Below are positions 8,385-16,591 of a stretch of DNA of 64,000 nt, one piece after another. Made by a program: the position numbers and the translations under genes. Source of the stretch: Peribacillus simplex (GTDB taxonomy: Bacteria > Bacillota > Bacilli > Bacillales > DSM-1321); the NCBI RefSeq assembly GCF_900156045.1, contig NZ_FTMX01000002.1, positions 744,001 to 808,000 on the forward strand, written 5' to 3'. The first letter of the stretch is position 1; each line of letters begins with the position of its first letter. The notes under the pieces were generated by a model. The model saw only the letters and a program-made list of their open reading frames with translations, did no database searches and was not told where the DNA came from.

Positions 8385-9638
8385 CTAAAAAACGACGGGC
8401 AGGGATGTTAACCCCTGTGAACTCAGCATGAAGTGCCATTTGACGTTCTCCCGAGGGACGCTGAGCTGCAGGTTGGGCATGCGTCTCAACAGGGTGGAAA
8501 ACGCAACGTCTCCTTCGACACGGGCTAATGGCGCTCCCAAACACATATGGATGCCATGTCCAAAGGCGAGATGACGTTTGATTGTGCGCGTAATATCTAG
8601 CCCCTCTGGGTCCGTAAACTGGAGCTCATCCCGATTCGTTGATTTCAATACGGGAATAACCATTTCGCCCTTTTTGATTTGCTGCCCAGCTAGCTCGATA
8701 TCTTCTGTGGCAAAACGCGGTCCCGCGATTGTGGAAGGCCCATTGAAGCGCAGCAGTTCTTCCACAGCTGCAGGAACGAGACTGAGGTCGGCTTTTGCCA
8801 TATCCAGTTGCTCTGGATGATCCAGCAACATCAAAGTGCCGGTGGCAATGAGATTCGAAGTTGTCTCATGGCCGGCAAAGATCAATAGCGAGATCATCGA
8901 GATCAGTTCTGCTTCGTCGAGTCGATCTCCCTCCTCTTCGATGGCAACCAACTGACTAATCAAGTCATCAGCAGGATGCTGGCGTTTGTGGGCAACAAGC
9001 TGCACGATGTATTCCCCGAAAGCTCGTATCTGCTCTGCGACCCCTGGATCTTGCCTTCCTAGGCCCAGACCGTGCGCGATGACCTCAGACCAGCCCCTAA
9101 TCCGTTCCTTGTCTTCTTGAGGCACCCCAAGCATGTGAGAAATGACGTTGATTGGCAAGGGATAGGCATAGTCCTTGACTAGGTCCATCTCGCCTTTATC
9201 TTGTACCTGGTCAAGTAATTCGTCAGCAATTTCCTGGACGCGAGGGCGTAAGCTTTCCATATATTTGGGCGTAAAGGCTTTTGACACCAACCTGCGCAAC
9301 CGTTTATGATCGGGTTCGTCGACAGAAAGCATGGATTTTGCGTTAAGGAAGGTAGGGGGAGCAGTTGGATCAGCATTTTTTTGCCTGATATCACTATTAC
9401 TATTGATCGAGCCCCCGTCTACAGTGAAGCGGGCATGATCTTTTAACACCTGCATTGCTTCTTCCATACGAGTAACCATCCATGCTTGGCCATCCATCCC
9501 ACTAATCGGAGACGGGATAGGAATAACGGCACCCATTGTCCGCATCTGTGCGAATATCGGAAATGGGCTTTCACCACTTTCACCACTAAACACGTCCAAT
9601 AGGGATTTCTCAGGTAAGTTTTGATCTGAATTATTCAT
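8385..9638 (-). CDS. Cytochrome P450, CYP107-like
   Basis: A 417-residue soluble bacterial P450. The I-helix oxygen-activation motif AGHETT is at 255-260, the K-helix ExxR is Glu294-Arg297 in EELLRF, and the haem-binding loop FGHGIHMCLG places the axial Cys at 366. The start is an ATG with a good GGAAGG site. It resembles the CYP107 group (B. subtilis CypA and YjiB) that hydroxylates fatty acids, steroids or secondary metabolites with ferredoxin partners; none is encoded nearby. GC content is near 50 percent or above across the gene, against about 35 percent in neighbours, which suggests acquisition from a different background. Confidence 0.93.
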   Translation of the reverse strand: MNNSDQNLPEKSLLDVFSGESGESPFPIFAQMRTMGAVIPIPSPISGMDGQAWMVTRMEEAMQVLKDHARFTVDGGSINSNSDIRQKNADPTAPPTFLNAKSMLSVDEPDHKRLRRLVSKAFTPKYMESLRPRVQEIADELLDQVQDKGEMDLVKDYAYPLPINVISHMLGVPQEDKERIRGWSEVIAHGLGLGRQDPGVAEQIRAFGEYIVQLVAHKRQHPADDLISQLVAIEEEGDRLDEAELISMISLLIFAGHETTSNLIATGTLMLLDHPEQLDMAKADLSLVPAAVEELLRFNGPSTIAGPRFATEDIELAGQQIKKGEMVIPVLKSTNRDELQFTDPEGLDITRTIKRHLAFGHGIHMCLGAPLARVEGDVAFSTLLRRMPNLQLSVPRENVKWHFMLSSQGLTSLPVVF

Positions 9639-10080
9639 GACAACCTTCCTTTCTCATTGTGCCCTTTACGGGAGTCATCTGTTTTTTTATATATTGTCCA
9701 AGGAATTATCTATTGACCTAAAATACCTTTCAAAAAACCACCAGAATGATAATCTTTAAGTTTTAAATAACATCTAATTTCCTCCTTAGTTTACAACTAG
9801 GATAATTTTATACATATTTTAGATTGTTGATTTGCCTCTTAAATTCTTACTGGCTTCTTTAAAAATACAGAATTAACTGTAAACAGGGGCTTGTCGGTAC
9901 TGATCCGTTCGGAATATGAAATTGCATCTATATAAACCGCATCTGACCTACCAGGGCAGACTTATGTTTATTTAACTAGGTATTACATTACCTATGGCTT
10001 CGCCATTGTCTTCACTACGTTCGACAACAATCTTTAAAACATGTCATATGTTATATGCAATAAACTGATGCGAAAAATTT
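9639..10080. other. Gap without a recognisable gene
   Basis: AT-rich upstream region of the P450 gene. I see no coding frame of plausible composition, no strong hairpin and no repeat copy in it. Confidence 0.5.
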
Positions 10081-10277
10081 TTAGTCCTTCCAGAACCATT
10101 TACGAATCCATTTGGAAGGAATGGCAACCAATACAGCAATTACAATAAGAACTACTTTAAGTATAAAGAATCGTTCATCTAAAGGTATCAAAATATTTCT
10201 TCCACATGTATGACGTATTTTTTATTTTGTGCAGAATGTAATTCGGTTTGCATTTCGTATATTTCCAACCCTTCCAT
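10081..10277 (-). pseudogene. Small single-helix membrane protein, frameshifted
   Basis: An ATG at 10277 with a GAGGGGG site begins a frame that reads MEGLEIYEMQTELHSAQNKK, and 29 codons later it stops. The following bases in another frame read IPLDERFFILKVVLIVIAVL, then KWIRKWFWKD and a stop at 10081. A run of four T on the coding strand sits exactly between the two. With five T they form one 65-residue protein with a soluble N-terminus, one membrane helix and a basic/aromatic tail. Family not recognised. Either a real 1-nt deletion or a sequence error. Confidence 0.6.
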
Positions 10278-10333
10278 AGTCATCCCCCTCATTATCCTTT
10301 TCCTATTAATTTTACCACAAAAAACCATTGTCT

Positions 10334-10372
10334 TTATTCAACTAACCTGCCCCTTTAGTTCTATAAAGAAGG
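10334..10372 (+). repeat. Three-hairpin repeat, copy 10 (module A)
   Basis: ATTCAACTAACCTGCCCCT followed by TTAGTTCTATAAAG. Arms AACTAA and TTAGTT are intact. Module B is reduced to AAGGTTCC. Confidence 0.75.
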
Positions 10373-10388
10373 TTCCATAAACGCTATT

Positions 10389-10405
10389 TTTGTTCCAAAA
10401 CTCGT
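10389..10405 (+). repeat. 17-bp direct repeat, left copy
   Basis: TTTGTTCCAAAACTCGT, identical to 10883-10899. The two copies bracket the IDEAL-domain gene. Confidence 0.6.
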
Positions 10406-10494
10406 CATTCTTGTTACACCTGTTTTTTCACTTATGTTTTTCATTGATTCTTTTTTCATTGAGCAAATTTTATTGGAACTACTTAGAAAAATAT

Positions 10495-10523
10495 TTGAAT
10501 AGTCTGAAAACTATTGTTATAAT
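10495..10523 (+). promoter_or_regulatory. Sigma-A promoter of the IDEAL-domain gene
   Basis: TTGAAT (10495-10500), a 17-bp spacer and a perfect TATAAT (10518-10523). Transcription should begin near 10530, downstream of the longer possible start at 10390, so it decides for the 10552 start. Confidence 0.85.
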
Positions 10524-10551
10524 AGAAAAAAGGTCAAGGAGTTGGTTTCCT

Positions 10552-10749
10552 ATGGAAAAGAATTTGGCTAATACACCACCACAACCTGAAATAAATGTTA
10601 TGGATTCTGAATTTGCTGAAATGGTGTTAAACAAAGCCCTTCTTAATTTCCGAAAAGAGCAAATCCGAAAAGAGATTGACCAGTCATTAGAGGATCAAAA
10701 CAAAGAAGAATTCCTACGATTAACAGAGGAATTGAAAAACATTTCTTAA
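10552..10749 (+). CDS. IDEAL-domain protein
   Basis: A 65-residue protein. Residues about 24-64 (AEMVLNKALLNFRKEQIRKE and onward through DQNKEEFLRLTEELKN) form the helical IDEAL domain. In Bacillus this domain occurs at the end of YpiB and ComK-like proteins and in stand-alone small proteins; its biochemical role is not settled. The start at 10552 is chosen because a consensus promoter at 10495-10523 and an AGGAG site at 10536-10540 lie inside the longer alternative frame. A terminator follows at 10802. Confidence 0.85.
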   Translation: MEKNLANTPPQPEINVMDSEFAEMVLNKALLNFRKEQIRKEIDQSLEDQNKEEFLRLTEELKNIS

Positions 10750-10801
10750 AATGTTGTTTATAAAATGAACTTAACATATTTGTAACTTAAGAAGTACGCC
10801 A

Positions 10802-10840
10802 AAACGCCAATCCTATATCTATAAGGGATTGGCGTTTATT
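10802..10840. terminator. Rho-independent terminator after the IDEAL gene
   Basis: AAACGCCAATCC pairs with GGATTGGCGTTT around a 12-nt loop, followed by T-rich sequence. It could work in both directions. Confidence 0.85.
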
Positions 10841-10882
10841 TGATTTTTATCGATTAAGCACGATATTATAAATAAGTTATTA

Positions 10883-10899
10883 TTTGTTCCAAAACTCGT
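10883..10899 (+). repeat. 17-bp direct repeat, right copy
   Basis: TTTGTTCCAAAACTCGT, exact match to 10389-10405. Confidence 0.6.
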
Positions 10900-11020
10900 G
10901 GTATTTTGCACATCCAACTCCTTCCATTTATATGACTAAAATATATCAATCCCTTTAGGTAGAAGGATAGAGAAGTTATATAATAAAGTTATCGGAATTT
11001 TCATTGATCAAAAACATAAC

Positions 11021-11112
11021 TCTTCAACTAACCTGCCCCTTTAGTTGCATAAGGAAAAAGCTGCCTTAAAGACAGCTCCGATCTTCAGCTAACGCTCCCG
11101 TTAGCTCAATAG
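11021..11112 (+). repeat. Three-hairpin repeat, copy 11 (complete A-B-C; reference copy)
   Basis: Module A: CAACTAA (11025-11031) and TTAGTTG (11041-11047) around CCTGCCCCT. Module B: AGCTG (11059-11063) and CAGCT (11073-11077) around CCTTAAAGA. Module C: AGCTAAC (11087-11093) and GTTAGCT (11100-11106) around GCTCCC. Read on the minus strand, B is a stem followed by a T-rich run and can serve as terminator of the VOC gene that ends at 11131. Confidence 0.85.
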
Positions 11113-11130
11113 CAATTGAATTACAACTCG

Positions 11131-11487
11131 TTATTTCTCCCAAAGCTCGATCAGTCGACCTTCAGGATCTTCAATCCAAATAAACTTTCCAAATTCACTA
11201 ATCTCTTTTTTCTTTGCAAGAGGTACACCAATATGTTCAAGATGTTTAATAGTCTCGTTCAGATTATGTACTTGGAAATTTAACATCACTTGTTGTTCTG
11301 TTGGAAAATAACTGTCATTCTCGGTAAAGAAAGAAAAGATAGTCTCACTTCCTAATTGGGGTTTTATCACAGCCCCATTCCAATTTTCTATTTCAATCTG
11401 CAACACTTCACTGTACCATTTTTTTACAACTTCAAGATTCTTAGTTCTCCAAAATATTCCTCCAAAACCTTTTATCATCGTATGCAA
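11131..11487 (-). CDS. VOC-family (glyoxalase/dioxygenase superfamily) protein
   Basis: 118 residues, one vicinal-oxygen-chelate module pair: GGIFWRTKNLEVVKKWYSEV at the start and FIWIEDPEGRLIELWEK at the end, with the family Glu in IELW. It lacks the classical first metal-binding His (the strand reads GFGGIFW), so the metal site may be incomplete. Substrate unknown; such proteins include glyoxalases, bleomycin-binding and fosfomycin-type proteins. Repeat copy 11 lies directly behind the stop codon and may terminate it. Confidence 0.82.
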   Translation of the reverse strand: MHTMIKGFGGIFWRTKNLEVVKKWYSEVLQIEIENWNGAVIKPQLGSETIFSFFTENDSYFPTEQQVMLNFQVHNLNETIKHLEHIGVPLAKKKEISEFGKFIWIEDPEGRLIELWEK

Positions 11488-11516
11488 CTCCTGTCTGTGA
11501 TCAAATTTTTAGCTAT

Positions 11517-11558
11517 CCGATTACATTGCCCCGTCACTTCAATAAGAAAAGAGCCAGT
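11517..11558 (+). repeat. Three-hairpin repeat, copy 12 (module A, partial B)
   Basis: GATTACATTGCCCCGTCACT, then TCAATAAGAAAAGAGCC. Lies before the stop of the next minus-strand VOC gene. Confidence 0.6.
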
Positions 11559-11582
11559 AAAGGAAGCCCTTATCTTTGCTAC

Positions 11583-11981
11583 TTATAGATTTTGTTGATT
11601 AACATTTAGTTCAATCAAATTACCATCAGGGTCGGCACAGAAAATTTGTGCGAATCCACTTTTCCCGTATGGTTTTTCAAGGATTTCAACTGCCTTCTGT
11701 TTTAACCATTTAAGAGTGTCATGGTAGTTCTCGACTCTAAGGGCAAAGTGACCTTCTCTGCTGGATAATCTTTTATCCTTACGAATCGTCTGTGAAGTGG
11801 GATCGACTATCAAGTGAAGTTGATGTCCCTCTATTTCATACCAGGCGCCTGGAAAATCAAAATTAGGACGCTCTATTTCTTTTAAACATAAAGTTTTACC
11901 ATAGAATTCTTTTGCTCTTTCCAAATCTGTAACGGTAAGACTTACATGATGGAGGCATTTATATTTAATCAAAACCTTCAC
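11583..11981 (-). CDS. VOC-family protein
   Basis: The VOC fold begins at CLHHVSLTVTDLERAKEFY and ends with FCADPDGNLIELNVN, containing the His/Glu metal-ligand pattern (HHVSLTV, GHQLHLIV, IELN) of glyoxalase-like enzymes. An in-frame start at 12098 would add 39 residues of low-complexity lysine-rich sequence with no match to the fold, so I prefer the GTG at 11981 (132 residues); a TTG shortly after it is also possible. Substrate unknown. It is similar in kind to, but not a close copy of, the VOC gene at 11131. Confidence 0.8.
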   Translation of the reverse strand: MKVLIKYKCLHHVSLTVTDLERAKEFYGKTLCLKEIERPNFDFPGAWYEIEGHQLHLIVDPTSQTIRKDKRLSSREGHFALRVENYHDTLKWLKQKAVEILEKPYGKSGFAQIFCADPDGNLIELNVNQQNL

Positions 11982-12103
11982 TTCTTTCTTTTTAACTAAT
12001 TTATTTTTTACCTTAGTCGTTTTGTGGCTAAGATGCCCCCCTCGCACCGCATCTGAATCTTGATCGGTTAATTTAAACAATTCGGCAACTAGAATCAATA
12101 ATC

Positions 12104-12192
12104 CTTCTTCAACTAAACTGCGCTCGATAGATGTTATAAAGAAAAGGCTAACTTAAAGTCAGCTTAGATCTTCGCACCCGGTTAGTTAAATA
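12104..12192 (+). repeat. Three-hairpin repeat, copy 13 (A-B-C, diverged)
   Basis: CTTCTTCAACTAAACTGCGC (A), AGGCTAACTTAAAGTCAGCTT (B) and TTCGCACCCGGTTAGTTAAA (C). It sits between divergent genes, so no minus-strand gene ends at it. Confidence 0.7.
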
Positions 12193-12472
12193 GACTATAT
12201 AACAATCCTATTTGTGGTGATATTATTCTTGAATCTCTTTAATGCTTCTTCTTCCACCGAATAGGCGTTTCCTATTTTTTAGTTTTTCTACTGTTGTAAA
12301 TAAGTATTTTTGATGCATTTTATCTATTCTTTCATTAAAAAAACTTCGATTTCCACATAATAAATTCAATTGATTAATAAATAATCTATTTCAAAAATTC
12401 TCACTTTACTATACAATAACACTTAGTTTATATTTTTTCAGAATAGTTTTAATAATAAGAGAGGGGATATAT

Positions 12473-13150
12473 ATGGTTCTAATTGGTGTTCTTTTAATCA
12501 TGATTGGATTCTTACTTAGATTCAATTCAGCAGTTGTGGTAACGGTTTCAGCAATCGTAACGGGGATGATTGCCGGTATTCCCATCACCAGTATTATTAC
12601 CCAATTTGGCGAAGCATTTACAACTAACAGGTACATGTCTATTCTAATAGTCACGCTTCCCGTTATTGGGCTGCTTGAAAAAAATGGTCTCCAGCAACAA
12701 GCTTCAAAGGTGGTATCAAAAATTAAAGCCATCACTGTTGGCCGGGTATTGACTATGTATTTATTAATTAGGGAAATCGGAGCTGCTCTTGGTTTAAACA
12801 GCCTTGGTGGTCATCCGCAGACTGTACGCCCGCTGATTGCCCCAATGGCAGAAGGAGCTGCTCTATCAAAATATGGTAAGCTGCCTGAGAAAGAGCAGCA
12901 GGAAATCCGTGCACATGCTGCCGCTACCGATAATATCGGCTTGTTCTTCGGCGAAGATATTTTCGTGGCGGTTGGTGCAATTCTATTGATGAACGGATTT
13001 TTTGAACAAAACAATATCCCTGCTGACCCAATATCAATGGCGTTATGGGGAATTCCTACTGCCATCTTTGCTTTTATCGTACACGCCATTCGCCTCCGTA
13101 TGTTTGATAAAAAGCTGGATAAACGTTTAGGTAATCGTGGCAAGAAATGA
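12473..13150 (+). CDS. DUF969-family membrane protein, probable 5-oxoproline transporter subunit
   Basis: 225 residues with five or six hydrophobic helices, starting from an ATG behind AGAGAGGGG. It is the conventional first gene of the DUF969-DUF979-pcp trio common in Firmicutes. Curated subsystem annotation links the two DUFs to 5-oxoproline uptake because they travel with pyroglutamyl peptidase. The motif stretch GGHPQTVRPLIAPMAEG near residue 110 is conserved in the family. The transport role is known only by association. It is followed after 32 bp by the DUF979 gene on the same strand. Confidence 0.85.
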   Translation: MVLIGVLLIMIGFLLRFNSAVVVTVSAIVTGMIAGIPITSIITQFGEAFTTNRYMSILIVTLPVIGLLEKNGLQQQASKVVSKIKAITVGRVLTMYLLIREIGAALGLNSLGGHPQTVRPLIAPMAEGAALSKYGKLPEKEQQEIRAHAAATDNIGLFFGEDIFVAVGAILLMNGFFEQNNIPADPISMALWGIPTAIFAFIVHAIRLRMFDKKLDKRLGNRGKK

Positions 13151-13182
13151 TAAACACTCCAAAGAGAAAGTGAGCATCTATT

Positions 13183-14145
13183 ATGATATTCTCAGTTGAA
13201 ATGATTTACGTATTGATGGGCATCATTGTTCTAGGCTGCTCCCTATATATTTTCACCGATCGGACGAACAGCCGCCGATTGACTACGGGAAGCTTTTACT
13301 TGATTTATTCAATTACATTATTGTTCGGCCAAATTATTCCGCCATTTTACATTGGGCTTATGGTTATTATTATGGTTTTAATCATTGCAAGTGGCGGGTT
13401 AAAGAAAAGCGAACATGTTGAAGAAAGCATTACTGTAAAAGAAGAGAGAAGGAAACGGCTTGGCGGTCGGCTTTTCCTACCCGCCATCTTGATTCCTATT
13501 CTAACCTTAGCTGGTTCTAAGCTGCTAGACGGTGTTAAAATTGGCGGAAAGGCTTTGCTGGATCCATCTAATGTAACGATGGTTGCTTTAGGTCTGGCGT
13601 GTTTGACTGCCATTATTTTTGCGATGGTGATGACACGCGGAACACCTACAGGAGCTGTGAAAGAATCACGTCGCCTGCTAGAATCTATTGGGTGGGCTGT
13701 ATTGCTGCCACAGCTACTTGCAACATTTGGAACCATTTACACAAATGCAGGGGTTGGTACAGTCGTTTCCAAAGCTGTGACAGCAATCATTCCCGAAGGT
13801 TCGCTATTTTGGATTGTGGTCATTTTCTGTCTCGGCATGGCTATATTCACTATGATCATGGGGAACGCCTTTGCTGCCTTCCCAGTTATGGCTGCAGGTA
13901 TCGCCATTCCTTTTCTGATTAACCAATTTGACGCTAATCCAAATCATATAGCTGCCATATCTATGTTTGCGGGTTATTGTGGAACACTAATGACGCCAAT
14001 GGCTGCCAACTTTAATATTGTGCCGGCAGCATTGCTGGACTTGAAAGATAAAAATCATGTCATAAAAGTTCAAGTTCCAACAGCTTTGGCAGTATTAGCT
14101 TTCAATATCGTACTTATGTACTTACTTGTTTCAATAGGAGTATAG
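13183..14145 (+). CDS. DUF979-family permease, probable 5-oxoproline transporter subunit
   Basis: 320 residues, about nine membrane helices, with the conserved GNAFAAFPVMAAGIAIPFLI and GYCGTLMTPMAANFN segments that resemble re-entrant parts of ion-coupled permeases. It lies between the DUF969 gene and pcp, 11 bp before the latter, so all three should be co-transcribed. Together the operon would import pyroglutamate or release it from peptides. The substrate is inferred from context. Confidence 0.87.
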   Translation: MIFSVEMIYVLMGIIVLGCSLYIFTDRTNSRRLTTGSFYLIYSITLLFGQIIPPFYIGLMVIIMVLIIASGGLKKSEHVEESITVKEERRKRLGGRLFLPAILIPILTLAGSKLLDGVKIGGKALLDPSNVTMVALGLACLTAIIFAMVMTRGTPTGAVKESRRLLESIGWAVLLPQLLATFGTIYTNAGVGTVVSKAVTAIIPEGSLFWIVVIFCLGMAIFTMIMGNAFAAFPVMAAGIAIPFLINQFDANPNHIAAISMFAGYCGTLMTPMAANFNIVPAALLDLKDKNHVIKVQVPTALAVLAFNIVLMYLLVSIGV

Positions 14146-14156
14146 GAGGGATCTTC

Positions 14157-14804
14157 ATGATGCAAAAAGTGTTATTAACCGGGTTTGAGCCCTTTGGCGG
14201 AGAAAGAGTAAACCCTTCCTGGGAAGCCGTAAAACAGTTACATGGAGAAGTTATAGATGATGTGACTCTAGTTGCTGAACAAATCCCAACGGTATTCGGG
14301 AAATCAATTGCAGTAATGGAGCACCATATCCAGCAGCATAATCCTGACATCGTTATCTGTGTAGGACAAGCCGGGGGACGACTTCACATCACACCTGAAC
14401 GGGTGGCAATCAATATAGATGATGCTAGAATCCCAGACAATCAAGGAAACCAGCCTATTGATAAGCCGATTGCAGACAAAGGACCAGTAGCCTATTGGTC
14501 TACGATCCCCATCAAAAGAATTGTCGAAAACATGAAGGAAAGCAACATTCCTGCATCGGTATCCCATACCGCCGGAACATTTGTATGCAACCATATCTTC
14601 TATGGATTAATGGACTATATCAACCTAAACTCATCAAGCATCCGGGGTGGATTTATCCATATTCCTTTCATTCCGGAGCAAACCATTAATAAAGAAGCGC
14701 CTAGCTTAAGCCTTGAGACAATTGTTAAGGGCATAAAAATAGCTGCTGTCACAGCTGCTAAATATGAATCGGATATTCATACAGTCGGCGGGACGACCCA
14801 TTAA
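14157..14804 (+). CDS. pcp: Pyrrolidone-carboxylate (pyroglutamyl) peptidase I
   Basis: 215 residues, cysteine peptidase family C15, cytosolic. It removes N-terminal 5-oxoproline from peptides. The catalytic triad is complete and falls at the classical numbering: Glu81 in ITPERVAIN, Cys144 in GTFVCNHIFYG and His168 in GGFIHIPFIPEQ. The ATG at 14157 follows AGGAGGG. Last gene of the DUF969-DUF979-pcp operon, which couples release of pyroglutamate to its transport. A perfect 15-bp inverted repeat lies downstream at 14873-14920. Confidence 0.96.
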   Translation: MMQKVLLTGFEPFGGERVNPSWEAVKQLHGEVIDDVTLVAEQIPTVFGKSIAVMEHHIQQHNPDIVICVGQAGGRLHITPERVAINIDDARIPDNQGNQPIDKPIADKGPVAYWSTIPIKRIVENMKESNIPASVSHTAGTFVCNHIFYGLMDYINLNSSSIRGGFIHIPFIPEQTINKEAPSLSLETIVKGIKIAAVTAAKYESDIHTVGGTTH

Positions 14805-14872
14805 TTGTACGGTTTTTTTAAAATTTGACCGATTTACTGTTTTGGTTATAATTCATGATTGGCCTCATGTTT

Positions 14873-14920
14873 ATGATGAAAGTGTCCTTTTCGCTTGCGA
14901 GCTTGGGACACTTTCATCAT
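14873..14920. terminator. Long inverted repeat after pcp
   Basis: ATGATGAAAGTGTCC and GGACACTTTCATCAT form a perfect 15-bp stem with an 18-nt loop. There is no immediate T run, so termination is likely but not certain. Confidence 0.6.
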
Positions 14921-14979
14921 ATCAAGAGTCTTTTTGTGCTCAAATCCCATTTTCGTTCATTACAATAATCCCCATAATA

Positions 14980-15013
14980 AAGGAGCTGCTGATAATGAGG
15001 TAAAGCACCAAGT
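14980..15013 (+). repeat. Three-hairpin repeat, copy 14 (relic)
   Basis: AAAGGAGCTGCTGATAATGA and GGTAAAGCACC match the B/C junction of copy 20 (22.1 kb), which reads CTGGTAATGAGGTAAAGAACC. Confidence 0.5.
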
Positions 15014-15255
15014 TCATTTCTGTTTTTTCCATAACCCACCTGAACAGGGGGTAAAGCCACAAGTTTCATAAAAGTTTTTATGTTGCGGATCAAACGTTAA
15101 GATAACAATTTCTAAACCATACCGTTCAGATTTGCTTAATAATTCTCTTACTAACTCCACACCAATTCCCATTTTTTAATAATCAGATGAACAATTATGT
15201 CTTCTATATAACCATGTTCTAATCCCATGCCAGCAACATAACGCATCCATGAAAT
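15014..15255 (-). pseudogene. GNAT acetyltransferase remnant
   Basis: On the minus strand, SWMRYVAGMGLEHGYIEDII runs into a frameshift. The sequence then continues in another frame as KMGIGVELVRELLSKSERYG and LTFDPQHKNFYETCGF, ending LWKKQK and a stop at 15014. These are the acetyl-CoA-binding (KMGIG) and C-terminal parts of a GNAT fold. The lesion is a missing base in what should be the HP codon pair plus a CAA-to-TAA change. The N-terminal half is absent. The rest of 14805-15345 is non-coding. Confidence 0.7.
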
Positions 15256-15345
15256 TTAAATTTCAGACAGCCTTGAGATATGCAAATAAGACTTTCAAAT
15301 AAAACCTGTATATTTATGTTGATGCTGGTTTAACATGATGTGATT

Positions 15346-16248
15346 TTAACCGTTGCTTTGCTTGCCGCATTCAATGAGTTGTGTTGCTGTATCAAGAAAT
15401 TGTTTAACCAAAATTGAATCTTCATCCGTCCGCCAAGCAAGACTCATTTCTACACGTGGGGCTTCTTGCTCTATGTTTACATACCTGACATCCCGCATAT
15501 GAAAATTCGATGTTGATCTTGGTACGATACTAATACCCAGACCTGATGCAACCAACCCTATAACTGTCTGTATTTCTTTCACACCTTGACGTATGACTGG
15601 GCTGAAGCCAGCATCATGACATTTAGAGATGATATCGTCGTACCAACTCGGCCAAATTTCCCTCTCCACCAAAATAAATTGTTCGGTGCTCAGATCACCC
15701 AACGATATTGAAGCTCGTTGCGCAAATGGATGCAACTTCGGTACAACAGCGATACATGTCTCTTGATAAACTGACAAGAGTGATAAAAGCGGATCAAAAA
15801 TAGGAGGTCTTACAAAACCAATGTCAATTTCCTTATTATGAAATGCCTCAATTTGCATTGGTGTAGGCATCTCGTGAAGAATCAAATCTACGTATGGAAA
15901 CTGTTCCTGAAACCCCCGAACAATGATAGGAAGAATATCAAATGTTGCAGAACCTACAAACCCCACCACTAATTGTCCAACCAATCCATTTTGTGCCCTA
16001 AGAGCTGAAGCCTTAGCCCCCTCTAATTTGGTAAGGACCTGGCGAACTTCTTGCAAGAAAATCTTTCCCGCATTTGTCAGCTCTACATGTCTTTTTGTTC
16101 TCTCAAACAGCTTTACGCCAAGTTCACTTTCAAGTTGTAAAATCTGTTGACTTAAAGGTGGTTGTGTCATCTGTAAACGCATTGCAGCACGACCAAAATG
16201 CAACTCTTCTGCCACAACAGTAAAATATTTAAGCTGACGCAGCTCCAC
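15346..16248 (-). CDS. LysR-family transcriptional regulator
   Basis: 300 residues. The N-terminal winged helix (MELRQLKYFTVVAEELHFGR onward, HTH at about 18-37) is typical of the BenM/CatM/AlsR branch, followed by a periplasmic-binding-like effector domain. The start is a GTG with AAGGAG 7 bp upstream. The gene is divergent from an EamA exporter at 16592, and the 21-bp inverted repeat between them is its likely operator. LysR proteins of this type usually activate the divergent gene in response to a small metabolite. Effector unknown. Confidence 0.9.
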   Translation of the reverse strand: MELRQLKYFTVVAEELHFGRAAMRLQMTQPPLSQQILQLESELGVKLFERTKRHVELTNAGKIFLQEVRQVLTKLEGAKASALRAQNGLVGQLVVGFVGSATFDILPIIVRGFQEQFPYVDLILHEMPTPMQIEAFHNKEIDIGFVRPPIFDPLLSLLSVYQETCIAVVPKLHPFAQRASISLGDLSTEQFILVEREIWPSWYDDIISKCHDAGFSPVIRQGVKEIQTVIGLVASGLGISIVPRSTSNFHMRDVRYVNIEQEAPRVEMSLAWRTDEDSILVKQFLDTATQLIECGKQSNG

Positions 16249-16265
16249 GGTATTACTCCTTCCGA

Positions 16266-16286
16266 TTAAGTCGTTTTACGACTTAA
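16266..16286. promoter_or_regulatory. LysR operator candidate
   Basis: TTAAGTCG and CGACTTAA are perfect inverted arms around TTTTA, 18 bp upstream of the LysR start. It contains the T-N11-A pattern of LysR sites. Confidence 0.65.
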
Positions 16287-16591
16287 AAATATGATTTTTA
16301 TATATTAGACACTAGTTAATTCTCGTTGTAAAGTTTTTTATAAAGGAATGAAGATGTAATGATGAAAACAAATGGACTATGTTTAGTCAAAATCTATATG
16401 CTGATCTTCAATTGTTAGCTATCAATGAAACTTGCTAACAGGTGGAGAACCGACACACCTAAAGTCCGAGAAATTTAATTGGACTGGACCATATGTTTCT
16501 AGCACACTCTAAATGAGATTGTGAACTCAATCGTTTGTTAAATGTTCTTCATAATTCTAAAAATGTTTATTTAAGGGAGAGGATTATTCGT

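Noticed and set aside
12409..13736. Long minus-strand frames opposite DUF969 and DUF979
   Set aside because: Antisense shadows of membrane-protein genes; no start sites and no coherent protein pattern.
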